Below are positions 1 to 11,039 of a stretch of 64,000 nucleotides of DNA, in pieces. The notes beneath the pieces are model-generated. The model did not search any database. It had not been told where the DNA came from and was given only the letters and a program-made list of their open reading frames with translations. The number at the start of each line of letters is the position of its first letter. The stretch's first letter is position 1. This DNA is from Saxidomus purpurata. Its lineage: Eukaryota > Mollusca > Bivalvia > Venerida > Veneridae. The position numbers were made by a program, and so were the translations under genes. The stretch lies in assembly GCA_022818135.1 (NCBI GenBank), contig JAFMSR010000010.1, positions 10,069,688-10,133,687 of the forward strand, in the 5' to 3' direction.

Positions 1-385
1 TGCAGCATGCAGCTAATGAAATATGATTGGTTCCAATATCGTTAAATATTGCAAGAAGAAATTACAGTTGAACTTGCCCACGTAATCATACATGTTAATT
101 TATTCTTACAATGGTATGTATCCTAAAATGCTATACAATATTGCTGCTTTTAAGATATTATATAATTTAGTTCACCTTCATAAGTTATACAATAATTTAA
201 AACAGAGAAAAGTTCATACCAGACTTTGATTAAAACCTTTACAAAATTGCGGACAGTAGCTTGAGATATAATGGTATTAATTTGACATCACTACAATATA
301 CGTTATATGTGGAAATGACAAATTTTAAAGCCCTTGACAAATGACGGTTTGTGAACTAAAAAGGGTATCGAACATCACAGTCTTG
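1..385. other. AT-rich DNA, no feature seen
   Basis: No open frame, repeat or RNA signature was recognised on either strand before the target duplication of the element that begins at 391. Confidence 0.6.
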
Positions 386-390
386 TACAT

Positions 391-885
391 CACTGCGGAT
401 GAACGACCACCGGATATTGGGGCGAAAGTGAGCACAGATAATTAGTTTTTGCGAGGAACGTTTACAATTGGGGTAAGTTAAAATCCGATATTTAATCTTA
501 TGCACATTATCTTGTGTTTATTTTTGTGTTTTTGGGATACTTCGATGACTATCTTAGTCCATTGTATACCCGAGCTGTAAATGATGTCGGTTAATACGTT
601 CAATTATCAAAAACAAGATTGCCTGCTCACTTGAAAAGTTCGACCGTTGGTAATGTTTACCGTTTTATTTCGCAAATGTGCTTAGATTTGAATAATCTGA
701 ATCGAGCAATTTATTTGGGCAAGTACCAGACATAAGTGTCCAAGATCTTGTCCACAAACGTTATTTCGGGGCCAAAATATTAATACATATAAAACTAAAG
801 TTAGTGTACTGGGTATTGTTTATTTTGATTTCTGGTGTACCGGAGTATTGATACTAACGTGTACTGAGTATTGGGCATTAAAAAT
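391..885 (+). repeat. left inverted arm of the 3.2-kb element
   Basis: It pairs with 3120-3604. The outer part (391-500) is closely conserved. Islands such as GTGTACTGAGTATTG near 860-880 and TGCTCACTTGAAAA near 624-640 recur inverted in the right arm with substitutions and small indels. Confidence 0.8.
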
Positions 886-1049
886 GAGTAATATAAATAT
901 TCTGCTGCTTTTTAAAGCGTTTTATTAGCTAAACACAACACGAAGTACCCAAGGTTGGTAAGTGTGATCGCATGGTGTCCGTCGTCTTTATGTCTTTCTA
1001 TCGTCTGCGTGTCGGCTGTGCACATTTTACATTGTGTATGCAAATAAGA

Positions 1050-1475
1050 CTGCATTTTTCAGTGGAGCTTCTGGAAACTTGATCAGAATGACTGCCTTCA
1101 TGTAATCTATGTCAATTCGAATATGGGTCATCTTGTTTCAAAAACTTGGTCATGGGATCAAATCATAGATAAACTTTTGTATGCAATAAAGGTTTCATTT
1201 TTCATTCGATCACCATGAAGATTGCCTTGATGAACTTTAGGTCGAGTACTAATATGAGTCAAGATGGGTCAACAATTAGGTCAGTGGATCAAATCAATGA
1301 AAACCCTTGTGTATACAATAAATGTTCCATTTTTCATTGAATCTTCATGATCCTTAGTCGGAATTATGTACAGTCTTGGTGAACTCTAGATTGAGTTTGC
1401 ATATTGGTCATCTGTGGTCCAAAACTAGGTCAGTGGGTAAACTCATAGAAAAAACCTTGTTTTTGCAATATTCTA
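1050..1475 (+). repeat. three degenerate ~135-bp tandem units
   Basis: Three successive units repeat the order 'catttttcatt-gat-ttcatga', 'gaactctaggt-gagt', 'atgggtcat', 'aactaggtcagtgg(g)atcaa' and 'aaaaccttgtgtatgcaat', at about 1050-1195, 1196-1330 and 1331-1475. I associate this unit with dispersed tandem repeats of bivalve genomes, from memory. No function is suggested. Confidence 0.65.
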
Positions 1476-1489
1476 TGCTAGTTGATATA

Positions 1490-2225
1490 CACTGCGACCT
1501 CGTTATAACGCGGATCGTTATAACGCGGATCCCGGTATAACGCGGTTGGGTCTTGGCTCCCAAAAATTTCGCGACCGACCAAAATCATATCTGTCAAAAA
1601 AGCTTGTCCCTATACAAAACAAATGTTCGAAAACGTAAATAAAAACAGGCGGTAGTTTGATCTTTGTCACTTGCGCGGTATCAAGCGTCTTTAAACAAGA
1701 AGTGTTAAAACAATTACGGCTTCTGTCTTTTTCACGGCTCCGTTATTCACAAGCTGACCTCTTTGTTTGTAAACAATAACTTCTAAATCGTGTGATTAAT
1801 ATTTGTTTGCGCATCTTTGATTGCAGGCTTACCTGAACTTAAATAAATCATTCAAAACTGTTTTGTTTAATTGTTTTAACAAAAGTCTTTCACTTTAGCC
1901 ATCATTTTCGGAAAATGGATGTACTTTCGTTTTCAAAGCAAATATTTACGTAGAATTCATCTTTTATACATTTAATTTCGTGCTTAATTAACTAATTTAT
2001 TTTACAAGAATCATTATTTTCAACAATTTAACCTCTCGATTTCATAAAAACATGATGCGTGCTTAACATCAATATGCTTTAATTTGTTAGGTGGGTGGGG
2101 TACTCGCGTTATGTACGCGTTATGAAGAAACCAGCGGCCGATGATCAGACCGCTTATAAAAGAGTCTCACTTATACGCGGTCGACCAGTTGGACCCCGAC
2201 ACCGCTACGGGGGTACCTTTTTTAA
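1490..2225. mobile_element. probable pogo/Tigger-like MITE (remnant)
   Basis: It begins ACTGCGACCTCGTTATAACG, followed by two more GTTATAACGCGG units, a terminus style known from pogo/Tigger-like Tc1-mariner elements. Near 2100-2225 the other end is CpG-rich with 'cgcgttatgtacgcgttatg', a damaged inverted match to the left end. The interior shows no transposase frame. The right boundary is uncertain. Confidence 0.45.
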
Positions 2226-2551
2226 TTTATTTTAAAATGTTTTAGATAAAATCAATTTAAGGTACAGTATGACATGTTGCATATCCAAAATCAATTCTAT
2301 TTCTACAAAATAATTTGAATTTACACATCCCGGAAAACTAAATATTCACATCACGGGCAAGTATTTAAAATTGCCTAGTATATCTTCACGTTGATTGCCC
2401 TTGTATACATCGAACAAAGCCAACGCATGTGATGTCTTAGACATCTTTGACAATATGCGGGATAATGATACTTTGTACAAACCCGAGAATCTGACGTTAT
2501 TGTTTAGATAATAGTAGGGATTAACGGACCGTTTTTTCACAGCATCATGTA

Positions 2552-2595
2552 ATTCATTTTTATCGATAGGTATTAATATTTCGATAAAAATGAAT
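2552..2595. repeat. perfect 15-bp hairpin
   Basis: ATTCATTTTTATCGA (2552-2566) is exactly reverse-complemented at 2581-2595, around a 14-nt loop. It is too small for a known element and has no T-run suited to a terminator. Confidence 0.7.
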
Positions 2596-2665
2596 GTTGC
2601 AGTAATGCTTTTATGATAATTCGTAAAAAAAATTGTTGTTTTTTATTGTGTTACTATACAACACT

Positions 2666-2719
2666 CACACGCACGCACATACGCACGCACGCACGCACGC
2701 ACGCACGCACACACACACA
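2666..2719 (+). repeat. (CACG)n/(CA)n microsatellite
   Basis: Alternating CACG units pass into CA units near the 3' end. Confidence 0.95.
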
Positions 2720-3119
2720 TAATGGAATTGTGGCAGAGAGTTCCGCATTTTTGCATTAACTAGAACAACACACTGCATTTCATCTTACAACTTATACGTA
2801 CTTTAGACAAATGTTTAGTAGTTGTAGATAACGTTCAAAGTCACTTCATGTCCGAGTCATTGAATGGTTAGTGCAGTACTGCACAGCATATCCATTTACA
2901 TGCGTGAAAATTTAAAAATATAAATATAATTAGTGTGTCTAATGTGTGTCTAATACTCAAAACGCCAGACAAAACACTTTATAATACACTTTTATAGTAT
3001 AAATTATCAACGTTTAATATGACTTGTGCAAAACAACACACATCCTGAATTCATACCTTCAACTGATAACAAATAAATACATTTCCAGTTTCAAAATTTT
3101 TATTTTTTACTCATTTCTT

Positions 3120-3604
3120 GATGCAATACTCAGTACAGTGATTCGCTCACTCTGTCAATACTCAGTACACGTTTAACCAATACCCAGTACAGTAATTGAA
3201 ATGTTTCGAGAACCGTATCTCCGCTATTCTTTTGTCTTAAATGATGAAATTTTAACCATTAATATGTTGTCGTTAGGGAAATGATATGCCGTATCCAGAT
3301 TATCAATATGTTAATGATTTATCAAATGAAACAGCATACTTTGCTAACGGTCGAGAATTTTCGAGTGAGCACACTATTTGTTTTGGACATTTTCAACATT
3401 TCAACATATATATGTTGCACAACGAGAATACATTCGGCTTGGGCAGTCATTAAAGTATCTGAAAACACACAAATAGCCACAATATGATATGCATCAGAGT
3501 GAAAATCGGGTTTTAACTTACCCCAGTTGTTACATGTTACTCGCGAAAACTAATTATCTGTGCTCACTTTTGCCCCAATATCCGGTGGTCGTTCATCCGC
3601 AGTG
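3120..3604 (-). repeat. right inverted arm of the 3.2-kb element
   Basis: This is the reverse complement of 391-885. Matching islands include CAATACTCAGTACA motifs at 3125-3200 and the near-identical outer 100 bp ending at CCGCAGTG, followed by the second TACAT. Confidence 0.8.
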
Positions 3605-3609
3605 TACAT

Positions 3610-5250
3610 TACACATTCCTTTATTTTGTTTCAAAATTGAATTGTATTAGTGAAGTGAACCTTCGGTTTGTGATTTTTGTCTACCATTCATACTTCTATT
3701 AATGACTAAATTAACATAGTGGACATTACAAGTTTGTTTACATAATAAAAGGACTGTAATACTTTAATAATGACAAAAATAATTTTGGATGCATATTTTG
3801 GACAGAAAATTGAAAATCAGTCATAAAAGACTGACCTTTACCTAATTGAGTGTCATTGTACACTTGATTTCATATACAAGATTACTTCCGTCAACATCAT
3901 TTTGTTAGTAATAAATTTTATAGCGGCATAGTCATGGAGATTACAGCAAATTACCAAAACAGGCGACAACAGTTTTTGGTCGAATGTAAGGCTAAAACTG
4001 CAAATTACGTGTGTTAAAACAGCAAAATATAATAAACAAGACATAAGTTTATTTCAAAATGGACGAATAAAGAATCTTTGTTGGGGTTTGTGCTACACAT
4101 ATTAATCATAATATTTTTGAATCACATACAGACATGGAGACATCAAAATCTCAATTATCCGCAGATAGTGTTTCACAAAGATTTATTATGCACAACTGAA
4201 ATTAACATAACAACAAGTGATTCTTGCATAATCACACAGCCATACCTAAGTCTTGTTAGGTGCAGAAACCAGATATCTTTGGTCAGTTCATGAAGAAAAA
4301 AGTTAAATTAGACTCAGTATTGAGACATGAAAACTGAATTTTCATTGGGAAATAATCTGGTTTTACTTCAATGAACAATACCCACAATAATAAAGTAGTT
4401 GTCTGGGCAACTGGTAGACTTCTTAATAATTAAATATTCCTGAAACAAAATAAATAAATGCCAATGCTTCTCATTTTCCAGGAAACACATTTTAAATCAA
4501 CAAAAAACTTAAATGTCGACTGCTCTTTGTTTTCACTGGTGTACAACTGGCATACAGAAACCTCCAACATTTACTTTTCTTTTGTTTTGTCTTAAATTCT
4601 CAGAATCTTGAGATTTTCTAGAAAATCTTTTGAGCAACCAATTATTTTGATTCAAGTATAAATGCTACTCCAAATCTTCCAAATAAAACTGATGGCGAAG
4701 ATGAATGCTTGAAAGGATGAAAAATACTTTTCAAGCATTCAAACTAAAAACATTTTCAAGCCTATAGCAATCTAGTGACTCTGAAGTAATAACTTTACGA
4801 GACACTTAAAAACATTGATGAAATGATTATTCTGTTCAAACTAGCTCAAATCAAATGAGTATAAAAACATCAAACATAATGCATTATGTATAACATTTTA
4901 ACTATAAAATATTACAATCATTAAACAAGCAATAAGGAAAGTTATTGCCTTACATCATAAACAGGTTTGCTTGTAAAAATAATGAATAATTTATAAAGTT
5001 GATGGCTCATATTGCATCTTGAAATGTTGCTAAGAAACAAAACATTCCCACAAACTATCTTCTGTAACTGGGATCAATGGTATTTCAAAAATAAAAGAGA
5101 ATAAATTAGGTCAGTAAGGAAAATTATTGTGCCATCACTTTCCTTGCCTCCTTTTTGGATCGAATGATTTATTCAATCGGATCCAATATTAACAGAGTAT
5201 AGCTTCCTTACGGCCAAACTCTTTACATACAAACAAGTAGTTCCATATAT
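3610..5250. other. AT-rich DNA, no gene recognised
   Basis: Only short chance frames occur. No tRNA-like boxes, tandem repeats or inverted termini were noticed. Confidence 0.5.
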
Positions 5251-5299
5251 TCCATTGTTACGAATTATACTGTCCTCTGTTTTAAATTATATAGTAACA

Positions 5300-5475
5300 G
5301 TTGTCAAAATTTGTGTATATCATGCGTGTAACGTGCGTATCACTGCGTGTGCTCATCGTGTATTTTGTCAATCGTATATCATGTATGATATCGTATCATT
5401 CATCGTGCAACGTGCACCATATACTATACACGATATACGATACACGAATCCCGGTGCACGATAGGCCTATATGGT
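5300..5475. repeat. CGTGTAT/ATACACG-rich low-complexity cluster 1
   Basis: Words such as CGTGTA, ATCGTG, CGTGCA and their complements recur irregularly. The centre, near 5400-5465, is partly self-complementary because both CGTGCA-type and TGCACG-type words occur. The cluster leaves two overlapping plus-strand frames open, so those frames are by-products of the repeat and not genes. Confidence 0.6.
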
Positions 5476-5479
5476 ATAC

Positions 5480-6050
5480 GATTCTATGTTTTATTCAGTC
5501 GTCTAACTAATTTAGAAGGTAAGCTATTGAATATTTATCGGGTAAATAAACATAATATGACGAATCGCCGAATCAACGATAGTTTTACAAAATCAGTTAA
5601 AGTCCCAGCAAAAAATAATAAAATAATTGTACAGTACCTTATTCAAATTGCATCTTGTTTAGTATAATCCATGTAATCGTTAGAGAAATAATCGCCACTT
5701 GAAACACATAAAACACTGTCAAAAAGACAAATGGATATTGTCTGTCGTGTAGTGGCGTTTTAAAGATAGGTGTTGACAGCAATTAACTTCCGCTCATTTT
5801 CTCGCACCTCGGGATCAATATTCAAATTTGACACTTACTGTAATTTGCTTTGCCCCTAGGTAAACTATAGACATTTGTAACTTTCCGAAGTCTTTTAACT
5901 AGTGTGTAGGTGCAAAGCCTGTAACTAATTGGTCTTATTATTTTGGTCTCTTTAAACTGTATAAGGAAAACAAATTGTTAAAGGGAATCAAAACAAACAG
6001 ATTTGGCGGGGGTAAAAAAAATTTAAGTAAACTGTAAAAAGTCAAAAGTA
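5480..6050. other. interval between the two CGTG clusters
   Basis: AT-rich DNA with short chance frames only. Confidence 0.4.
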
Positions 6051-6054
6051 ATCG

Positions 6055-6225
6055 CATAACGTGTATTCCGTCTAACGTGTAGCGTGCAGCGTGCGCTTCA
6101 TATATCGTTCATATCGTGTATCGTTCTGAATGGTGTACCGTGTATTTACAGTACGTGTAACGTGCGTACATCGTGCGTACATCGTGCATACATCGTGCGT
6201 GTATCGTGTGCTCCGTGTGACAACT
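6055..6225. repeat. CGTGTAT-rich low-complexity cluster 2
   Basis: Imperfect 9-12 bp units of the type 'cgtgcgtacat' and 'cgtgtatcgt' repeat on the plus strand, with the same vocabulary as the cluster at 5300-5475. A 61-codon frame through it is repeat-driven. Confidence 0.65.
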
Positions 6226-6229
6226 GTTA

Positions 6230-7075
6230 CGTTCCGACTACTGTATTATATTGTTGTTTTTTCTTATAATTTGTAACTTAAATCAACGAGGTATCTGTTC
6301 TGTATAGAACTATTTTTCTACGCGTTTTTTATCATCAGACCGGTGTGACATGACAAATGTAAGACTCGTGAAATACATATCGCTTCACCGGATACACTAA
6401 ATTCAGTGTTTCGGCGAGGGTGCGTTTTCTGCGGTTTTGCCACTCATTTTGTCAGCGCACGAATAGCAAAGAGATTTCTATGATGCAATTAAAATGTGTT
6501 TGATCAAATTACTACAAAAACAACATTTCGAAACCTCTCAAAACCTTTTAAAATGCAAGATAAATTGTTGATAAGATACGCTTCCGGTATGAAATATGTC
6601 TAATTTTGACCCTATTCGTCGTTTTTGTCTGATTTCAGATCGACCCACATTTTGTACCATTGCGTTTTTGTGTGCGTTGATTCTTATGATACCGTCATCA
6701 TTGATCGTAGACGCACAACAAGAGATGGTCGACAAACCTTAATAGGGGAAACAAAAACATCTTTCTGAGTGATTTTAATGATCATTTTGTAGTCATTTCG
6801 ATCAGACTGTCACTATTGAAAGGGGTTTAAGTGTGCCAAATAATATCCAAGTTTAATGTCTATGGTTGAATGCACTTATGAAAAATTCGCTTTGTGGACA
6901 AATTTGACTTTTGAGATGCAGTGACAAAATGGAAAGCATCCAAAGAGAAACACCTGTTGTCTTGCCAACCCTTTGATTACCCACCATTTTGTGATGTATC
7001 ACATGCAGTTTTACAGAAGTAAACTGAATAAAACTTCTTTAACATATAGTCATGCCTTTTACTTTTTTACAATAA
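6230..7075. other. no gene recognised
   Basis: A moderately CpG-containing stretch near 6320-6480 could be regulatory, but no start site, TATA or exon can be argued from it. Confidence 0.4.
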
Positions 7076-7079
7076 AGGG

Positions 7080-7190
7080 TATGACCCTCAGAATTTCTAA
7101 ATGACCCCCAAATTCTGATACAGGGAATTGGCACCCAGGGTCTTCCTCCTCCATGAAAGCCGGAAGTTGCAATATGACCTTAGCTGTTGC
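7080..7190 (-). repeat. fragment of the GGAGGAAGACCC interspersed repeat
   Basis: On the minus strand it reads 'catggaggaggaagaccctgggtgcc', closely resembling the cassette at 27630-27690. The 85-codon minus-strand frame through it is part of this repeat. Confidence 0.4.
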
Positions 7191-7365
7191 GTGCGACATT
7201 AAATCCGAATTAATTGGCACAATACAATCAACCTTATGGGCATATCCCATAACTTTTGAATGACATTTAAAGTTGTTCAAACCATAAATTTTTAGTTCAG
7301 TTTTGTCAAAATCCATTTCTCAGTTACGATTCACAGCTTAATACTTCATACGGTAGTTGAACATA

Positions 7366-7513
7366 GTCACTGAGTGACATAATGTTAGCACATGGGTTCT
7401 ATCTCAAAAGTAAAGTTGATAAAAATGGTGAAGGTCGGTGTCACTGAGTGACATAATGTTAGCACATGGGTTCCTATCTCAAAAGTAAAGTTGATACAAA
7501 ATGGTGAAAGGTC
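7366..7513 (+). repeat. tandem duplication, 74-bp period
   Basis: Two adjacent near-identical units, each beginning GTCACTGAGTGACATAATG, start at 7366 and 7440 and differ by a few indels. Confidence 0.9.
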
Positions 7514-7567
7514 AAAATTTGTGGACAGTTGTTTCTCCAGTTTATAACTTTACTGTGCAAGTAAGGG

Positions 7568-7648
7568 TTGTCCTGATATTCACACATGTATGTGTACAGT
7601 CTATGTTGTCCTGATATTTACACATGTATGTGTGCAGACTGTGTTGTT
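7568..7648 (+). repeat. tandem duplication, 38-bp period
   Basis: Two units begin TTGTCCTGATATT at 7568 and 7606. Each holds the palindrome ACACATGTATGTGT. Confidence 0.85.
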
Positions 7649-7833
7649 CAGAGACAATTGATCCTCCAGCACTTTCAGTCCTTTGATTTGGAAGTGTCAA
7701 GAAATCATGAATTTACAGTTTAAAAATAAAGTTGTCACCCACTGGTATGAATACCAAAAACTGATATAGCATCTAAGTAAATACAAAAAAAGAACAAAAA
7801 TTTCAATAAATGTCTCATTTGAACTAAAGGAAA

Positions 7834-8286
7834 CTGCAGGTACACAACCCAGGCAATTCTTGCAGGTACACAACCCTGATGATTCTTGCAGATACACAAC
7901 CCTGGGGATTCTTCCAGAGACACAATCCTGACCATTCTTGAAGGTACACAACCCTGCAGGCGATTCTTGCAGGTACAAAACCCTGGCAATTGTTGCAGGT
8001 ACACAACCCTTGTGATTCTTGTAAGTGTACAACCCTCTCAATGCTTGCATGTACACAGCCCTGACGATTCTTGCAGTTACACAACCCTGACGATTCTTGC
8101 AGGTACACAACCCCGATGATTCTTGCAGGTACACAACCCTGATGATTCTTGCAGGTACACAACCCCAATGATTCTTGTAGGTACACAACCCTGACAATTC
8201 TTGCAGGTACACAACCCTGATGATTCTTGCAGGTACACAACCCTGACAATTCTTGCAAGTACAAAACCCTGCAGACAATTCTTGCT
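7834..8286 (-). repeat. 26-bp minisatellite, about 17 units
   Basis: Units of the form TGCAGGTACACAACCCTGAT plus GATTCT follow one another with substitutions and two short insertions. Because 26 is not a multiple of three, three units make a 26-residue period in every frame. Long minus-strand frames stay open across the array; the longest is 193 codons (7697-8278), reading GLCTCKN...QGCVPARI-like repeats rich in Cys. No promoter, splice site or non-repeat coding flank supports translation, so I treat the frames as by-products of the repeat. Confidence 0.92.
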
Positions 8287-8289
8287 CAA

Positions 8290-9195
8290 AGTTTTACAGT
8301 TAGCTGATTTTATTTACGCGTAAAGTTTCCAGAGTTTGCATTTTCACAATAACGTTTAAATTGCTAGGAAGTTTCATGAGTTTCTGTAAAATATTTCTGA
8401 AGATATTTTCTGGTCTCTTGACTCTTTGCAATAGCTCCATCTTACCCATTTAATCATTATTGTAAAGAAATGGTGAAGTTTTCTAATAAATATTGTAACA
8501 CCATTAGTTTCCTTCCATCTCATTTCTCTTTTCCTGTTTCAGGCTATTATTTCATTTTGAGATGTTTTCCCTCTCGTTTGTTAACACCAATTCTTCAATA
8601 GTGACAATTTCAATGTCTGTGAGACAGACAACATAGTTATTTAACTATTTTTTAGGTCTGGATGCCTGGGAGAAAATTCTTTGATGACCTTGTGCCAAGT
8701 TCACTTCTCTTTACTGTCTTCTTATGGCAAATTAATCTATTGATACCCTTATAGTGTCTATCAAATTATACACCTTTTAAAAACCCAGGTTGTCTGACCA
8801 TGACCCCTCTTTAAGGAAATACACTTGGCAAGATCCCATTGAAAAATAAAGGAGTAAATGAGTTAAAATAGAATCTACTCTTTTGTAATATTGATTCTGT
8901 TTCTGTTAACTCTGCTTAGTTTTGGGACTTTTAAAGAGAATAAAAATATTTCTGAAAAAAATATGTACAGTAAATAATTTTGACATTGACAATAGTTATC
9001 AACAATATTTAATGCTTACAATGTTAACAATATCAACCATTTTCATCAGGCTAAGGTATTTGCCATTAAAACAATTGGCACCATTATAAACTGCATTTAC
9101 CATCCAAAATGTCAAAATTACATAACAGTTAACATTATGTTATCTCATTTTCAGAGCCAGAACCAGATTGCTGGAACCAAATCCCTGTCTTTGTA
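8290..9195. other. AT-rich DNA, no gene recognised
   Basis: A pyrimidine-rich AG near 9150 is followed by a 17-codon open segment, which is too short to support an exon. Confidence 0.4.
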
Positions 9196-9199
9196 GTTA

Positions 9200-9445
9200 T
9201 TGTATGAGTTAAATGCCTGTTTCAACCGTGTTTTAGTCATTTTTAGGGGCGGGCAGTTTACCTCACCATCCTTACTGGAAGAACCAGTACTAGATCCCTA
9301 CCTACCATAATAAACTACCAACTTTTTCACATAAAGAGACATGGTTAATAACAGGGCTCAAACTAATGACCCTTAAACTATGACAGGTTACATGTAGTAA
9401 TTTTAAGTCAGCAACTCTAACTACTTGACCATGGAGACAATGTCT
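9200..9445 (-). mobile_element. tRNA-derived SINE, minus strand
   Basis: Read on the minus strand, 'ccatggtcaagtagttagag' gives an A-box-like start and 'agtttgagccctg' a B-box-like stretch, followed by 'tggtagtttattatggtagg' and 'actggttcttccag...gatggt'. The same order occurs in the copies at 61052 and 58538. It is diverged and has no visible poly(A). Confidence 0.7.
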
Positions 9446-9730
9446 TTGTAACCCATGGTAACCATAAACATCTGTGCAAATTCTCCACATGGTCTACAAT
9501 CTCTTTACTAGTCAAAGTCCTTGTAAGCACCTCTGGGAAAAGTCCGGAAAAGTCCGTTCAGAATTTTAGGAGAGTTAATTAATTAACTTGCAAGTCTATT
9601 CTATATATCAATAAAATGCCTCACTGTAAATGAAAAGCCCCCACAATAATTGCAGCTATTTGCAATTATCTCATCCTTACTCCATTATCTAAACAGGCAC
9701 TGGTTATAAACAACTCATCAAGGCCTTGAT

Positions 9731-10230
9731 NNNNNNNNNNNNNNNNNNNNNNNNNNNNNNNNNNNNNNNNNNNNNNNNNNNNNNNNNNNNNNNNNNNNNN
9801 NNNNNNNNNNNNNNNNNNNNNNNNNNNNNNNNNNNNNNNNNNNNNNNNNNNNNNNNNNNNNNNNNNNNNNNNNNNNNNNNNNNNNNNNNNNNNNNNNNNN
9901 NNNNNNNNNNNNNNNNNNNNNNNNNNNNNNNNNNNNNNNNNNNNNNNNNNNNNNNNNNNNNNNNNNNNNNNNNNNNNNNNNNNNNNNNNNNNNNNNNNNN
10001 NNNNNNNNNNNNNNNNNNNNNNNNNNNNNNNNNNNNNNNNNNNNNNNNNNNNNNNNNNNNNNNNNNNNNNNNNNNNNNNNNNNNNNNNNNNNNNNNNNNN
10101 NNNNNNNNNNNNNNNNNNNNNNNNNNNNNNNNNNNNNNNNNNNNNNNNNNNNNNNNNNNNNNNNNNNNNNNNNNNNNNNNNNNNNNNNNNNNNNNNNNNN
10201 NNNNNNNNNNNNNNNNNNNNNNNNNNNNNN
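9731..10230. other. assembly gap, 500 N
   Basis: Exactly 500 N, identical in size to the gap at 32904, so a nominal scaffold gap. The right edge opens directly into a tandem repeat, the likely cause of the break. Any frame drawn through it is meaningless. Confidence 0.99.
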
Positions 10231-10234
10231 TGAA

Positions 10235-10600
10235 AAACAGTAAGCTGACTGTATATTTACGAATTGATAAGTTGAATTACCAGACGTAGTAAATCAGTGA
10301 TTTGGATTAGTTTTCAACACTGTCAGATGGGTTCACATACATTATGGAGGCGGTACTTAAGAGCATCGTCAAAAAAGCAATCAGCTTGTAAGTTCCTAAG
10401 TTATTTGGACTGAAAACCTAGGTATAAGCTGTATATTTGCGAATAAACATCTGAATTAACAATTACAAGCTGGCTGTATATCCGAGACTGTATATGTCGC
10501 GAATTTACAATTGAAATTTCAACTGCAAGCTGGCTGTATAATTTTTTATACGCAAATTAACATTTCAAGCTTTATATTCGCGAATTAACATTTGACTTAC
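10235..10600 (+). repeat. degenerate ~45-bp tandem repeat
   Basis: The words 'aagctggctgtatatt', 'gcgaattaacattt' and 'gaattacca' recur at least six times with variable spacing. It probably extends into the gap on its left. Confidence 0.7.
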
Positions 10601-10901
10601 CAGCCAACATCACGGACCTAAGGCGTCAAACGCACTTGGTGGCGCACATAACATATGTCACAATATACTGTATGGCAAAAGTTGATGACCTTATATAAAG
10701 GAACAAAACAAAATGACTTCATGAACTATTCCTAGTTTTCACTGAATTACTTGATGTTTTTTGTCAACAATCTTCCACTCAATACGTTGACCTCGCTTAG
10801 AAAACGGATGAAAATACATAACCTCATAAGAATCAGGATCGACTTTCAAATTTACACATCCCGTAGATCATTCTACTGATCTGGAGAGAACGATAATGAA
10901 A

Positions 10902-11036
10902 ATGGCGGATGTCTCAACCGGAAATCCTCAGCAGATTCCGTTACCCGAGGTGTTCGGAATGACGGGTGTCTGTATCATAGGAGGGGGTGACCATATTAGC
11001 GTCTTTTGTTTGACCTATTTTATTATTTATCAGTAG
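10902..11036 (+). CDS. possible first coding exon, unrecognised
   Basis: An ATG in a good context (gaaaATGGCGG) opens a 44-codon frame beginning MADVSTGNPQQIPLPEVFG and ending at TAG 11034-11036. The first half has higher GC than its surroundings, as a 5' exon might. A GT following the codon for residue 16 (CCCGAG|GTGTTC) is the only donor-like site in a sensible place, and it is weak. I do not recognise the protein, and no continuing exon can be identified. It may be chance. Confidence 0.18.
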   Translation: MADVSTGNPQQIPLPEVFGMTGVCIIGGGDHISVFCLTYFIIYQ

Positions 11037-11039
11037 TCC

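Larger units (their letters stand above)
391..3604. mobile_element. 3.2-kb non-autonomous DNA element with long inverted arms
   Basis: The sequence starts CACTGCGGATGAACGACC and ends with its reverse complement. It is flanked on both sides by the same five bases, TACAT (386-390 and 3605-3609), a textbook target-site duplication. The terminal 100 bp or so of the two ends pair closely, and weaker pairing continues inward for about 490 bp per side. No transposase-like frame is visible inside, so it would depend on a partner element for movement. A 5-bp duplication with a CAC-start terminus is the format known for Transib/RAG-like elements, but CACTGCG does not match their usual heptamer closely and the class is left open. 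Inside lie a degenerate tandem repeat and a probable pogo-like MITE, which suggests age or later insertions. Confidence 0.85.

Noticed and set aside
2346..2540. 64-codon minus-strand frame inside the 3.2-kb element
   Set aside because: No transposase motif and no similarity I can recognise; length is within chance expectation.
7886..8119. Plus-strand frame in the minisatellite
   Set aside because: By-product of the 26-bp repeat.
7834..8286. CRISPR array
   Set aside because: Units are contiguous, with no spacers of unique sequence, in an animal genome; it is a minisatellite. The 38-bp array at 14183 is rejected for the same reason.
9726..10289. Frame across the first gap
   Set aside because: N bases cannot show stops; no real sequence supports it. 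The same holds for frames at 32839-33488.
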